Of a DNA stretch of 64,000 nt, positions 47,101-58,290 are shown piece after piece. Every line of letters starts with the position of its first letter. Position 1 is the stretch's first letter. Under the pieces are notes generated by a model. It was not told the DNA's origin, made no database searches, and saw only the letters and a list, made by a program, of their open reading frames with translations. Origin of the DNA: Ornithodoros turicata (taxonomy: Eukaryota; Arthropoda; Arachnida; Ixodida; Argasidae); the NCBI RefSeq assembly GCF_037126465.1, contig NC_088202.1, positions 124,758,123-124,822,122 on the forward strand, written 5' to 3'. The position numbers and the translations under genes are program-made.

Positions 47101-47160
47101 ATGGCGGAGCGTCAGCGAAGCTCGGGATCACGACTCTTGAAAGCCTGTACCTGCCGACCA
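47101..47160 (+). CDS. Putative first coding exon of an unidentified host gene
   Basis: ATG at 47101 sits in a strong context (CTTCAAGATGGCGG) and opens 20 codons reading MAERQRSSGSRLLKACTCRP. The next bases are GTGAGTGATT, a near-consensus splice donor with phase 0. Reading past it meets a stop after three codons, which fits an exon boundary. The peptide is basic and Ser/Arg-rich with two Cys and has no signal peptide; I do not recognise the protein. The promoter-like, CpG-rich sequence directly upstream supports a start here. No second exon could be assigned in the remaining 16.8 kb of + strand. If real, the first intron is long or extends beyond the window. Confidence 0.5.
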
Positions 47161-50055
47161 GTGAGTGATTGAACGTTGCTTTTCGCCCCGTAGACACGCA
47201 ACTGGGTTATGCACGGTAAAGTAACGTCCGAACATTTGCATGATGTTAGTTTTGTGCGCGATGCTTGCTATCCGGTCACCCCACGGAGTAGAACGTTAGG
47301 CCTAGTAGACGTCCGGGTGTGTGCCTCGCGGTATCTGTCGTTTCTCCCGCATGACCACTATGTTACATCTGGCGCTTTCTCTGCGCGGGAGCGTAGATTG
47401 TTGGGATTTTTACTCGTAGCATGCATGTTTTATGTGTGACCCATCTGCGCTGTCCGCATATTCCAGCATTATATATAGGTGCTGAGAAAAATAGAAGGCA
47501 GCATCCGCGCATATTTTTGCTTTCAATTTGTATGTGGGTGTTATCTTCATGTAGTTACCCTTAGATAATATTTTCGCATGCCTGCTCTTCCAAGCGTTTG
47601 CAATGCTGTGGTTACTGGACTTCCTTTCCTGATTTTGCGTTCCCGGACGGCAAGATGCTCATGCTTTCTGAGTGGAAAATGTACCGAAGCATATTTATAA
47701 AAATGTCATCCGGAACAACAATATGGTGATGTGAAGCCTTATTATGTATGTTCATCTCACCTTCACTGCACTCATATTGACTTTCGAATTCGTTCGTGTG
47801 AACGTCCTTGTGTTTTCATTCTTTCCATAATTGTCGAGCCGTCTGCCAATGATCTATGCCGTTGTGCATATGCAGGCGCTACGATATAGTCTCTTCGAAT
47901 TGAAAGTGAGACGTAATCGTCGTTGGAATAATTTATGCCTTGGATAGGGTGGTTTGTGCCCTTAGAATATGGGGACGGGAAAATATAGAACTTTTTCGCA
48001 ACTCCACCTTAGGCTGCCTGTACCAGATGATCAGGGAAACATAAACATATTAAATGCTTTGACGTGAAAAGAAGTCATGCTCGTTTTCTTTTTTTTTCTT
48101 CTTTCTTTTGCAATTCATCGTAGAAACTGCGTGCAAAAAAAAAAAGGAAATAAAAATAAAACGTGGTCACATAATGGGAGAACATTTGTTTCGACGACAA
48201 GAAGGGAACTGATAAAAAAAATAAAAAAAAGGAAAGGCTTCATCGAGGGCTGAGCATCCTAAAAAATGTAAAATGTGGTAGCTTCATATGTATATGGTAC
48301 CATCTTCCAATCCTGATCTTTGGGGTGCTAGTTTCGGTGCCACTGCGACAATACTGCTCCCTCTTCTTCGTACACAACTGTTCCGGACGGACCTATATAC
48401 GCGACTGTGAAAGTTGGTGGGCCCTATAAAGCTGTCGCTTTAGTAATACGTGAATCGTTAGCTGCCGACGCCACACTGACATTTCGCACGCGAAATATAC
48501 ACAACGCTCAAACATGTTGGATATATACCGACCTTTTTCTTCATCATGACCTTGTGATAAGTGTGCAAACACAAGGGTGCCGTGTTGTATTTTTTCTGTT
48601 CCGTGTCTCAGCTTTTATCGTCGTTTTACAATGTACCAGCTCGCCTGCACCCTTGCACTTCTACGAGGGTTGACCCTGCCCACAATATGCATTATGCATG
48701 TATAGGATATGTCCACATGACGTCACTCGCATCGGGGCGCCACCATCACTAGCTAATTTGCCGCCGTAATGTAGGTCTTCAGGTCCTGACTGTCCAGACC
48801 TTCACCCTCGTCGTGTTCACCGTACATCTGGTTTTTCGGAGTTCTTTTTTTTTTTTGTGTGTGTGACGATAATTTGTACCATAACCAAATCATTTCAATG
48901 TTTTCAACGTTAATGAGTCTTCCAATTGGCATAATGCGGCAACTAGATGAAGAAACCAAACTTCGCGGGACCTATACATCATGCGACGCAAAGTGTAGTA
49001 GACCAGAGTAAAGTGACCATGTTCCACATGCCCCAAGTGGAGAGGGCGGGATGGTGTCAGCCAACAAAACCTTCTTTTTTTTTTACACACTGCCGTTTCC
49101 ACTCTTTATCTCTCTCTCTCTCTCTTACGGTATACATATCAGCGAGCATACGAAATAATTCGACTAAGTTTTAATTTTCCTGTACCATTTCTTTGTATTG
49201 GCAGATATCAAGCGATAACTCTCTTTCTCTCTCCCCAAAGCACTTCGCTGAACTTGCACCTCGATTTCGTCATCGTTCGCGGCCCCGTGATCAATGAACA
49301 TTAAACCAAGACCATGCTCCCACTGAGGCTGCTTGACGAGCAGCGAGCGACTTTTGCTTTCGACGTATTTGACTACGAATGGCTGGTCGACCAACAAATT
49401 AAGTACAATATCTACCGGGTAGATCGAGGAAAGACGTAGGCTGGGCGAGCGTTACGTGGAAGTCGAAATCGCTTCCGCTGTTGAGCCCCATGTTTTGACT
49501 ATTTGGTTTCATTGCAGCAAAAGCGGAACAAAACCCAACCCCACAAGCGGGCTGGTTCATGGGACAGCGGGACCTGTCCCGCTTAATTCGGGACGTCTGG
49601 TCACGTTATTCTAGATGGATGACGTCAGTGAATAAATTCTATTGGTACTGGGTACTGTCTCAAAACAGAACATCACCGCTTGGCATTCCTAAGTCTCACC
49701 ATCAGTCAGAATTGTATCGTTGTATTCGTTTAGTGGTTGTTTGTTTATCGCTATTATATGAGAGGTCTTATTTTCAGGGGACTATACTGCCGCACACTCA
49801 GAAAAGACAACTTCACCTCATAAGACGTTCTGCTCCAAAAAAACACGACGAATGATGCACATATCGCTTTTCATTTGGGGAGAGACGGGGGCGTACGCCA
49901 TTTTGTAACAATTAACATGTATCCAAATTGCCGCACTCTCTTTTTCAACAAATCAGGGAAGAAAGGGATTTCATTCTGGATGGCGGTTGGCTCCTGCAGT
50001 GTTATGCGGTGAAGTTCTCTCGTTGCCCGCATGAGCGCGGCCGGCTACGGCAAGC
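47161..50055 (+). other. Putative intron 1 (no exon recognised)
   Basis: If the exon at 47101 is real, this is intronic. It contains TC and TG runs (48841-48866, 49106-49124), A-rich tracts at 48134-48146 and 48212-48232, and GGGACAGCGGGACCTGTCCC (49561) followed by GC, a palindromic word that may be a transposon end. No second exon with acceptor and donor was found. Confidence 0.35.
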
Positions 50056-51683
50056 CTGTGTGCCGTGTATTAAAAGGGAGTCTGGCCACTGGGAAGAGCC
50101 CCCGTAAGGGGGGTTCGACCTGTCAATCACAGTTCCGCACCTCTGATTGGTTTGCTTTCTACCACGGGGGTCGCCATGACACCTTACTGCCACCCCAAAT
50201 CGAGAAGAAAACAAATACGCGAAGCGGGAATTCGTGACTTCTCTGATTTTACGCTGCAGATGTACCGTAGGAGACACGGTTGTCTGAAGTCAGCACTTTC
50301 TGGTTTATCTCATGTCACATCTCCAAGTATTGCAAGACTATCTCTTTTAAGTAATAAACGCGTGCAGCGCATGGTCCACCTTCAAATACAATAGGGTGAA
50401 GTGGGGCAACTGCGAGACGGGGGCAAGTTGAGGACAGTTTGGGTTTTTCGCGTGATATTTTCTTAGCAATAGTTCTTTCTCGTCTGTGACACCAGGGTGA
50501 AAACTGTTGTTGTCTGGGCTTTGAAGTAACGTGTTGACGTTCTGCACGTGGCTTTTTTAGAAAGACGTCAGACGCTGTTTGTCAGATGTGGGGCCCTTTT
50601 TGTCGCATCTTTAACTTTCGCGAGCATTGACTTCCAATTTGCTCATTTCTGCTCCCCGGCTAATAAAATATGACATCGCCGTTATGATGCTGTGTCACTG
50701 ACCTGTGTTTCCATGTGCACTACTCGTGGCGGACCTTTAGGCTGACCCAAACAAGAGAGAAAATTTAAACCGGGCATTAACTTTCTGATGTCCTCGACTT
50801 ACCCATAGGGTGTGGTAAGCTGATGAAAATATGTAGCCCGTGATTTTTGGCTCGTTCGAAATAAATATCTGGTTTAGCACCACAGTAATTTGTGGATCAT
50901 TTCGGAAAGGCTTGGGGATTCTGTTAACAAATTATGTCCAATTTAGGCGATTATTCTGACTGATATTAACAAAATGGTTCAACTGTCTTCAACATAGACC
51001 ACCTTACCCTATAGTGGCACAAAACTTTCAAGCGCAACCGAGGTAATATTGGACGGCGAAGTACTGACAGGGGATTTCAGCTAACCGTGTCCCCAAGAGT
51101 ACATCTTCATATAAGCTTCTCGAAAATCAGTTTCAACTGATGCTCCGCTATCGATATCTAACCGAAAATAATACGTTTTGTCGTCGTCAGTGTTAGGCCT
51201 ACTGAACAGTGTGATCATAACGAAATCATGACAAAAACGGCACTGTGCTGTACAATTTTGAATGCAATTACTGAATCTTATGGATATAACCATTCTTTCA
51301 TTATTCCATCTATTCGTGTAGATAAGTTACAAAATCATATCGACGACAGGATGTGTACGAGCGGGTGGTTCTTGCGGCAGCGGTACAAGCACGGAAGCAG
51401 ACGACACTTCCGGACGTGCCTCTAGGTGGCGTTCATCAAATTTGCACCAGAATCCAATAGTCTTGCAGATCGCGAGAGGTATCCATTTCAATCCCATCCA
51501 ATCCACTTGCCACCCAAAATGGCGCTGCCCATGTTGGATAAGGGGACAAATAGTGAGGATATGTTGATTGATAGTGCCCCATATTTCAAGACGTCATTGG
51601 TCAGAAAGCTAGAAAAGTGGGTGGAGCTTCAGGTATAGGCATGACCCATTATTGGCCAGACTCCCTTTTAATATACGGCTCTG
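50056..51683. mobile_element. Element bounded by TTAAAAGGGAGTCTGGCCA inverted ends
   Basis: GCCGTGTATTAAAAGGGAGT followed by CTGGCCA (50060-50086) is matched in inverted orientation at 51653-51678 (TGGCCAGACTCCCTTTTAAT, then ATACGGC). A further loose match is an ATTGGT word: CTGATTGGTTTGC on the left (about 50143) and CATTGGTCAGAA on the right. The distance is about 1.6 kb and no transposase frame was seen. They may be the two ends of one element or two independent solitary ends of one family. Confidence 0.4.
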
Positions 51684-51732
51684 CGGCAAGCAGTTCCACC
51701 ACCACCTCTCTTTTAAGAGTGTACGCATTGTT

Positions 51733-51760
51733 CCAACACTTTGCACGCATGCAAAGTGTT
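51733..51760. repeat. Short palindrome
   Basis: AACACTTTGCA and TGCAAAGTGTT form a perfect 11-bp stem around CGCA. It is located just outside the inverted ends above. Confidence 0.6.
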
Positions 51761-52175
51761 CCAAAACGGAAGTCCTCTCGCTTCGAACAGCCAGAAGGAA
51801 GAAGATTGCTTTGTTTTGAGACCGAACAGAAGATGTAGCTCATCTATAGAGTATTCGGGGATTCCTACACTCCACCCGAGCCGCGCTCATCGAGCACTGG
51901 AATACTGTATCAACCAGACCGCTGTTAAACCAAAGCGTGGTACTAAATGTTGTCCGTCAACCATGACAGAGTTACTCCGCATGAGAATTATACCATAGCC
52001 CTACAAGGTGTCGCCGACGGGGCTCCCGTATGTAGTTTCGGGATTGGCGCACTACTTCTTGCGACGCGCAGTGATGCTAGCTTTTGCGGCCAATTGGAAC
52101 ATGAATAGGGCGGGGCTTAAACGGTCCGCTCTTAGGTTGAATGCAACTGTAACTTCACGTTTCTGATTATTATTA

Positions 52176-52424
52176 GAGAGCGGATTTTTAGGCACTAACA
52201 CGGAGCGCTCCATATCGCATAAAACGCTCTATAGGCTAGCCAATGTTCAGGATAATATTGTTTTATCTTCCGGTTGGAGGGAGAGATGATACATAAAAAG
52301 GTGTCCCCCCCCCCCTTTTTCTCAGCTAATCGGGGTACAGAGCGATATCACCCGGGATGCTGATTAGCATACAGCTTGCTATGCGGTTAAGAGCGTCCCC
52401 TGTTACTTCTAAAAATCTGCTCTC
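52176..52424. mobile_element. MITE with TA flanks, ~249 bp
   Basis: GAGAGCGGATTTTTAGGCAC at the left and GAGAGCAGATTTTTAGAAGT (reversed right end) are terminal inverted repeats with TA outside (52174-52175, 52425-52426). An 11-base C run and CT-rich block lie near the middle (52305-52315). No coding capacity. The TA flanks fit Tc1/mariner-type mobilisation. Confidence 0.7.
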
Positions 52425-52429
52425 TACTG

Positions 52430-53519
52430 ATTATGTATCCCTTTCGCAATGAGCCATTGTCCGCAATACGCACCTGTGTTGCTGCCACGAAGCGATCCAC
52501 AGTTTCGTTTCGTTACTGAAGTTGCTCACTGAAGGTAAAATCATGTTGAAGGTGAAATCATGTTGGAACAATGTCTTGAAACACCAATGCACTGTGCTGG
52601 CGCTGAACAACTGCGCTCTTTCCCAGAAAGATTTCAGGCTGACAATTAAAATCCTCAGCGCCGATTTTAAAATTTCTTCGTAAATTTTTGACTGTATGTG
52701 GGGTGGAGGAGGATTGTTATGGTGGTGTGATATTTCTGATCTGGCCGGAGGGCAAGGGGAACTTCACCCGCTCCTAGCCAGTTATCATCCAGAATGACGT
52801 CTTTCTCGCCCCTTGGTGAAAATGGGATGGGTACGCTTTTGAGTGACGCTTCAAACTTATGATGCTGATCAGAGCAATAGTATTTGCCCTGCTATGTCTG
52901 CGAGATGGAGATATTTAAAAAAAATACGGAGATGGTGGTTCCACTAATGTCGATACTGCTAACACTTAACACACGTAACACATAAAACCTACTATTGCGC
53001 CACCGCTTTAGATTGAAGGAGAAGTGAATTAAGGAAGAAAATTGGGAAAGGGGAAAAGAAGTAAGATCAAAAGAAATAGAATGAAATCACTGTCGACGGA
53101 CGGTGACGAAACCGCATACAGTTCTACTTGGCTTCATTGACACTCCTCAGCTTATACTTATTGGTACAGCCATACTTATTGATATGACACGCTATAAGAC
53201 GCATTTCTGCACTGCAAGGAATTGATAATTGATCACTCCTGATCGTGGCAGTATATTTACTCAAAGCGAAATTGACGGGATGTCGTCACAGCATCGCAAG
53301 AGTATACCGGCAACGGTGACGAATGATGATCTGTGTTTATACATTAATATTGCAATAGGTGCTAAACACTAGGCACTAAGTATACGATCGAGGTTTAGCC
53401 GGTGCTCAAGTAAAAAAGTAGGCCCCTAAAAGCTTGGCCAAGTATGTACAGCTTGGAACAACGTAAAAGCCTCTGGCTATAGCTCCGGTTAAGGAAGAGA
53501 GCTGGCGACATTTTAGGGT
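52430..53519. other. Intergenic or intronic, no gene seen
   Basis: GGGGTGGAGGAGGATTGTTA at about 52700 and a local duplication of GAAGGTAAAATCATGTT/GAAGGTGAAATCATGTT at 52531-52565 are the only patterned pieces. No exon was recognised. Confidence 0.45.
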
Positions 53520-53850
53520 TTCATGTGTGTGTCTTACACACGCACCCTTGGGACACCGCGGCCGACTCCAGGGCGGCCTTACGTCACGTGGTTGACTTCT
53601 TTGAGGCGACAGGCCTAAAGGACTCACTATGACCCCAGCAGCGCCCTCTGACACTCCCACCACCACGATCACGTCCAGCATCGTCATCGCCACTTCGATC
53701 ATTCCCGTCATCTCTCATCATCATCACTGATCATTGTCACCGCTCATATTAGACCCCTAGCTATGGGGTAGCGTTCCACTCCTAGAGTGGAAAACCTCCC
53801 CACTTCATCATCACAATATATATGTTGTTGTTGTTGTTACACACGCACGC
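53520..53850 (+). mobile_element. Non-LTR retrotransposon 3' end with C-terminal codons
   Basis: The last codons read RHVVDFFEATGLKDSL and stop at TGA 53630-53632. They are clearly related to the HRRVLHMFVDFLSSIGLLQT end of the copy at 30.7 kb. The 3' UTR finishes with an outer stem TGGGG (53764-53768)/CCCCA (53798-53802) and an inner perfect stem TTCCACTC (53774-53781)/GAGTGGAA (53785-53792), then CTTCATCATCAC and a GTT repeat (53825-53840). A member of the same broad lineage as the 30.5-kb and 12.9-kb copies, from a different family. Confidence 0.65.
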
Positions 53851-54175
53851 ACGCAGAAAAAAAAAAGAGAGAACGACAAGAGAGGCAGAGAGAGCTCCAA
53901 ACGCTAAACTGTAGCGATCAATCTCAGAAAAGTACGGCATGAAACACTTAAGTTTATGCCTATACCTTATTGGATTGCGTTGGATTGAGAACAAAAAGTT
54001 GGAGAGATAGGCACGCGACTAGGAGAAGCTTGGTAGGCACCCGTTCCTGAAACGAAGAAATTATGGCTGAGAGAAGACATGAGAAGAAAGAAATTATGAC
54101 ACGCGTTTGTTTGGGGCAATAAACTTATGATCACTCATTATCACCAAAACATATATACTCCCTATATATTTTTTT

Positions 54176-54196
54176 GGGGGGGGGGGGGGAGGGGGG
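54176..54196. repeat. Poly-G tract
   Basis: About 14 G, one A and 6 G follow a T run. It shifts frames in the 125-codon frame that crosses it, which I do not take as coding. Confidence 0.9.
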
Positions 54197-54300
54197 CGAC
54201 AAGAAACCTAGAAATCAAAGTAAATTTGGCGTATGCCAACTATTCTCTTTCGTTTAGGTATTTTTTAGGCTCCTATATGCCCATCTTTATGATCGGCTTT

Positions 54301-54442
54301 GTCAAGTTCAAAACGCCGCAGCCACAAACAAACAGACAAAAGGCACACACAAGACAGGACGAACAGTTCGTCCTGTCTTGCTCATTGCCTTGTGCCTCTG
54401 TGCCTTTTGTCTGTGTTTGTGGCGGTGGCGTTTTGAACTTGT
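54301..54442. repeat. Foldback, 142 bp, nearly full length
   Basis: CAAGTTCAAAACGCC, CCACAAACA..CAGACAAAAG and AAGACAGGACGAA on the left face their complements TTCGTCCTGTCTT, CTTTTGTCTG.TGTTTGTGG and GGCGTTTTGAACTTG on the right, across a 3-base centre near 54366. The right arm has about 15 extra bases (GCTCATTGCCTTGTGC) relative to the left. Likely a foldback element or an inverted duplication of a simple precursor. No TA or other target duplication is evident. Confidence 0.8.
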
Positions 54443-55020
54443 CATGTATTTACTTTCCCAACTTAGGGCTCTCAGTGATCGATTTTGTCGTCATAACTTT
54501 GTGATCATATACTACTTTGCGATCTCTCTCTCTATATATACTTTGTGATCTCTCTCCCTCTCTATACTTTGTGATGTCTCTACGTAACTCCACTATCGCT
54601 GACGCAGCTTTAAGCCAATGCGATAAAAGCTTACCGGCATTACGTCTACATTGGGAACCCTTCCCTCGAATTTCGTCTCCATCGACCATCATTTGCGTGC
54701 GTGGCTGGTTGTCGCTAATCTTGGACGATCTCGGCGGATTTTGCGCCACCTGGAAGAGCAAGAAATCCCGTTTCCGCCCAGACGCTGCGCTTTCATGATT
54801 CCTGGAGGCCTGTCGTGATCATCTCCCATGCAGTCTTTTCTATCTCTTCCTTCCAACTTTTATTTTTTCTTTCATGAGGACTTCTTAATTAAGAAACGAT
54901 CACAGAGAAAGGCAGAACGAAAGGAAAATGCGTAGGGAGACGAAACTGTTTGACATTCAAAAAGACATATTCGAGAACTGTTTAATTATCCCTTACAACA
55001 ATATCAAATTATTTTCTAAA
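54443..55020. other. Intergenic or intronic, no gene seen
   Basis: ACTTTGTGATCTCTCTC words repeat three to four times at 54496-54580 as a degenerate minisatellite. A 93-codon + strand frame (54517-54798) includes those repeats and shows no domain. Confidence 0.4.
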
Positions 55021-55021
55021 G

Positions 55022-55137
55022 AAACTCTATAGTATTGACTCAATAAAGCCCAAGTAGCGCAACATCTTAATCCAATATTGCTCCAATATTGGACCAAGAT
55101 GTGCTGCTTATATTCAATAGAATGTCTATAGGAACTC
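55022..55137. mobile_element. Foldback MITE-like hairpin
   Basis: ACATCTTAATCCAATATTG and CAATATTGGACCAAGATGT pair around CTC (centre about 55082). Looser outer pairing continues through AAGTAGCGC/GTGCTGCTT and ATTGACTCAATA/TATTCAATAGAAT to CTATAG on both sides. The arms are more decayed outward. Target duplication unresolved. Confidence 0.6.
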
Positions 55138-55249
55138 TTATCAGATCCTGATGTGTCCCTACAGTGATCTTTTACGGAAGATTGGCCACCGCAGTTCTAT
55201 TGAAACTCCAATGAGCTCCTAATGAGTGAATTTCTATCGCTTTTCTTTA

Positions 55250-55511
55250 GAATGAGGCTCGTGCACATTACGTCACGCGCAGCCTTTGAGCGCCTTTGAG
55301 CCACGTGACTCGGGAAAACATGGGGATGCATCACAGGCGTCATAAACTGCCGCCGAATGAGCAACAGTGTGTGTGTTTACAACATTTCCTCGTAATTACA
55401 CGCATACCGCAACAACGCCCGGCATGCCCTCCTGTACTATGACTCCAGTGCGGCAATATGTTTTCCTGAGTCACGTGACGAAACGTGACGTCACTGCACA
55501 AGCCTCATTCC
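55250..55511. mobile_element. MITE with long inverted ends containing CACGTGAC and ACGTCAC
   Basis: The left arm GAATGAGGCTCGTGCACATT, ACGTCACG, CACGTGACTC, GGGAAAACATG matches the reversed right arm GAATGAGGCTTGTGCAGTGA, CGTCACG, CACGTGACTC, AGGAAAACATA over about 65-75 bases with small gaps. The interior is about 110 bases. Each arm carries an E-box (CACGTG) and a CRE-like half-site, so copies could spread regulatory motifs. The target duplication was not identified. Confidence 0.7.
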
Positions 55512-56326
55512 TTGAGAGGCGTGTCGTGTACTTCTATAGCACCACAAATGTTTATCATGTAGGACAGGGGCATAAAACAGGCTTATAAGAAACACAGTTT
55601 TTAGTTACACTACTTCGGCTCCCTTGAGAGCAGCGAGGAGCAGCTGCTCTTCAGCTGAACATATGCGGAAGGGAATCTTCCATGTCTCCCGGAAAGACAA
55701 AGTTCATGAACGTACATAAAAATGGCACCACGTGTGACCGGTATTCACAAATATTATTCCAGTTTTCCTTTGTAGACATGATAAATCTCTGCACCTAGCG
55801 CTAAATGAAAATACAAGACAATGAAAGAAGGAAGTCACTGAAAAGGGTCCAGCTTCAGAACATGAATTTCCATCGTAAAAAAAACAAGTGAGGTGCATAC
55901 TGCACGCACCGTAACATGGAGACACAAACATGGACGATATAAAGCATGCAAAAACAGTTATGTATAACAAAATGGATGCATGTATGTATGTAAAAAAAAG
56001 CTATGATTGGAGCATAGATGCAGTGTTTGCAGGTGGATTCCGCGGCCAGGCAGACTGTTAGTTAGAGATATGTAACCACAAGATGACAAATTAAAATGAC
56101 AATTCGTCAGTTTTTTTTAATTCAAGCTTTAATTCAAGCTTTTACGGCAAAGCTATATGATAGCATAACGGGAGGCAGTCCTTGTTTAATGTCAGCCAAT
56201 GTTTCAGGTATCCTGAAACAGAAACGTACTTACGGTACCTAAGCTGAAACTGCTCACAAGCAGTGAAGGAAGTACAACAACCACGTACATCAAAAGGACG
56301 GGCGCTATGAAAAAATTGTCAAATTT
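55512..56326. other. Intergenic or intronic, no gene seen
   Basis: The 88-codon frame on the - strand (55704-55970) is Cys/Phe-rich but has no signal peptide with a plausible mature part and no splice context. A short ATGT run lies at 55978-55990. Confidence 0.4.
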
Positions 56327-56486
56327 TCAAATGACTGCGTGACCGAATTGATTGCAGCTTGAGGCCTCATGGCAGAGCAGGGTATATGGGCAGCGAGGCA
56401 ACAGAGCAGCGCATACTGCAGTCAGCTCCGTCACACCACTCTTGGCGCAAATTTCGTCGGGGCATGTGACCCTCCGACACAGATAT
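56327..56486 (-). CDS. Cysteine-rich frame, possible exon
   Basis: Read from an AAAG|A acceptor-like point at 56486, the frame gives ...TCPDEICAKSGVTELTAVCA, then a stretch with CPYTLLC and SSC, and stops at 56327-56329. Eight Cys occur in about 50 residues, suggesting a disulphide-rich extracellular fragment. The acceptor lacks a pyrimidine tract. The + strand of the same DNA has many GCA codons, which force TGC on this strand, so the Cys enrichment could be incidental. It sits 0.7 kb downstream (on the - strand) of the better candidate at 57218-57360. Confidence 0.2.
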
Positions 56487-57217
56487 CTTTAGTAGTCATT
56501 AATACTATGTGTAAATACTCTAATATTAGTAGTCAAAGTACTGGTGTAAATGGTGGTTGTACTATACCTGCGCTTCTTCCGCGGTTTCGCCTTGCTTTCG
56601 GCATTTTCAAAGCAAAATGTAGCGATAAATAATTTCAGGTACGTGCTCCTTTCCTACAAGAATTGCTTCCCATTCTGCTATCTCAGTACTGCCTCCAAAA
56701 GCTTCAATTTAATTAATTAATGTATCAGTGTAATTAATGAAATTTAATGAATGCATTTCAATTAAGTAGTCATCTGGTAGTTCTATACTATCTCGCACAA
56801 AATATCTACCTGCACGTATAACCTACCTGCAAAAACAGCATCTATGGTATCACATAAAATTAAGCACCCTGTTTACAAACCACATCCTGTAATAGATCTG
56901 TTCTTATGTATATAGCAGATTCTGAAGTATGCATCGGTTTCACCAAAGTGACGTACTCTGTGCACATGACCTTGGTACATGACTACCATGTGCACAGGTA
57001 GTCATTAATTAATGGTTTTTTTTTTATAATTCAGTTATTGTCCTGTACGCCCCAACATGCTGTGTACCAGTTTAATTAGAATTTTCTCCCACAGAGAAAT
57101 GGCAGAGCATAATTTATGCATATTTCATAGCTAAATGATAAAACTGCAATCCTACATGTGGGAACTTCAATAATATACCATACAGATAGGGACCAAGGTC
57201 ATGACTCAGTATGTTAC

Positions 57218-57360
57218 TGGACTACATTTTCCTTTTTCCACGTGGAATGGCAATACTCCTTCGTTGCACTTTAGGCATAGCTCCGCAGCGTTTTCATCGT
57301 GGCTGCACCGTGAAGAAAATTTGAAAGCACTATATGTTGCTATACAGATGTCTGCCGTGT
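57218..57360 (-). CDS. Putative internal exon, cysteine-rich
   Basis: On the - strand a good acceptor (GTGTGCTTTTGTTGCAG) ends at 57361. The exon then reads DTADICIATYSAFKFSSRCS followed by HDENAAELCLKCNEGVLPFH and GKCSP. A donor-like GTAACA begins at 57217. Five Cys with a CLKCNEG...GKC pattern resemble small disulphide-rich extracellular modules (EGF-like or TNFR-like spacing), but no family is assigned. The frame reads on past the donor for three more codons before a stop. The + strand also has an 86-codon frame here without such splice signals. Confidence 0.3.
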
Positions 57361-57747
57361 CTGCAACAAAAGCACACCGATGGTGTTCCCTGAGGTGTCC
57401 AGTTGGCACTTCAGCTCATGGTTTTCCTTTTTCTGTATGCATGCTGCATGTGCAAGCCTGAAAGCTAGACATACTATATGAAGAAAATATGTGTAAAGTT
57501 GCAGGTTTAGGTAGGTCTAACTGAAATAGGTGCAGGTTGGAGGGATACGATTGTGGACGAAGTTAGCCTGTATGATCGTTACCAATCGACACCATCTAAT
57601 TATTAAATCATTCCTTGATATAACGTAAGCAACTAAAATTTCACACCCGTGTTATTGGGACAGAGGCGTGTAAGCGTGGGTGAATCCTATTGGTTTCCAG
57701 AAGTAGACGATTTCTCAGGCGCGCTATCCACCTCTATTGTTTTGTGT

Positions 57748-58290
57748 ACAGGGTGGTCCACCAACCATGATAGAAATTCATAGTAAAAAACGTAGGCTCC
57801 GGAGAGACATGCGGTCACGGGATTTTTTTTCTGACAATAACTTTTGCCACATATTGGTAACATCTTTATTTCATTTCAACTGACGGAAAGTTAATTTCTT
57901 GAATTGAACTCCGAATGTTCCCAAGGCAACCTAACGTTTTTCTTTGCGGAAATGGGTTCCCCGTGGTCATTTTACTCAGTATAGCACATAATCCCACTCG
58001 TAATGCAATGGCGATTGCCAAAATAAATTCGCCGAAAATCCGTGGAAACGAGCCCTTGGCTCCGCCTCATTTTTGACGGCTCGTAGTTTGAGCGCAAAGC
58101 TGCGAAGAAAGGAGGTTACATTGGCACGCCACACAAGGGGGAAAAGGGTTACAAGCCTTACCCACGGAACAAACACGAGTGCGGGAGTGAGTGCGGGAAT
58201 CAGAGCTATCTTATCAAAAATGAGGTCACCCGACGGCTTGTAACCCTTTCCCCCCTCGTGTTGCGTGTCGATGCCTGTCAATCAATTAGC
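57748..58290. mobile_element. Repeat starting ACAGGGTGGTCCACC, with internal foldback
   Basis: ACAGGGTG.TCC starts are common termini of arthropod repeats; another, TACAGGGTGTCCCAGAAAA, begins in the last 20 bases of the window. Inside, ACACAAGGGGGAAAAGGGTT (58130), then ACAAGCC, pairs with GGCTTGTAACCCTTTCCCCC (58234), then CTCGTGTTG, to give a hairpin with arms of about 32 bases. The right limit near 58290 is uncertain. A 101-codon - strand frame (57976-58281) lies within the repeat. Confidence 0.5.

Noticed and set aside
50068..50071. piggyBac-type TTAA target site beside AAGGGAGTCTGGCCA
   Set aside because: The inverted match extends outward beyond TTAA (GCCGT.TA), so TTAA is part of the terminal repeat and not a duplicated target.
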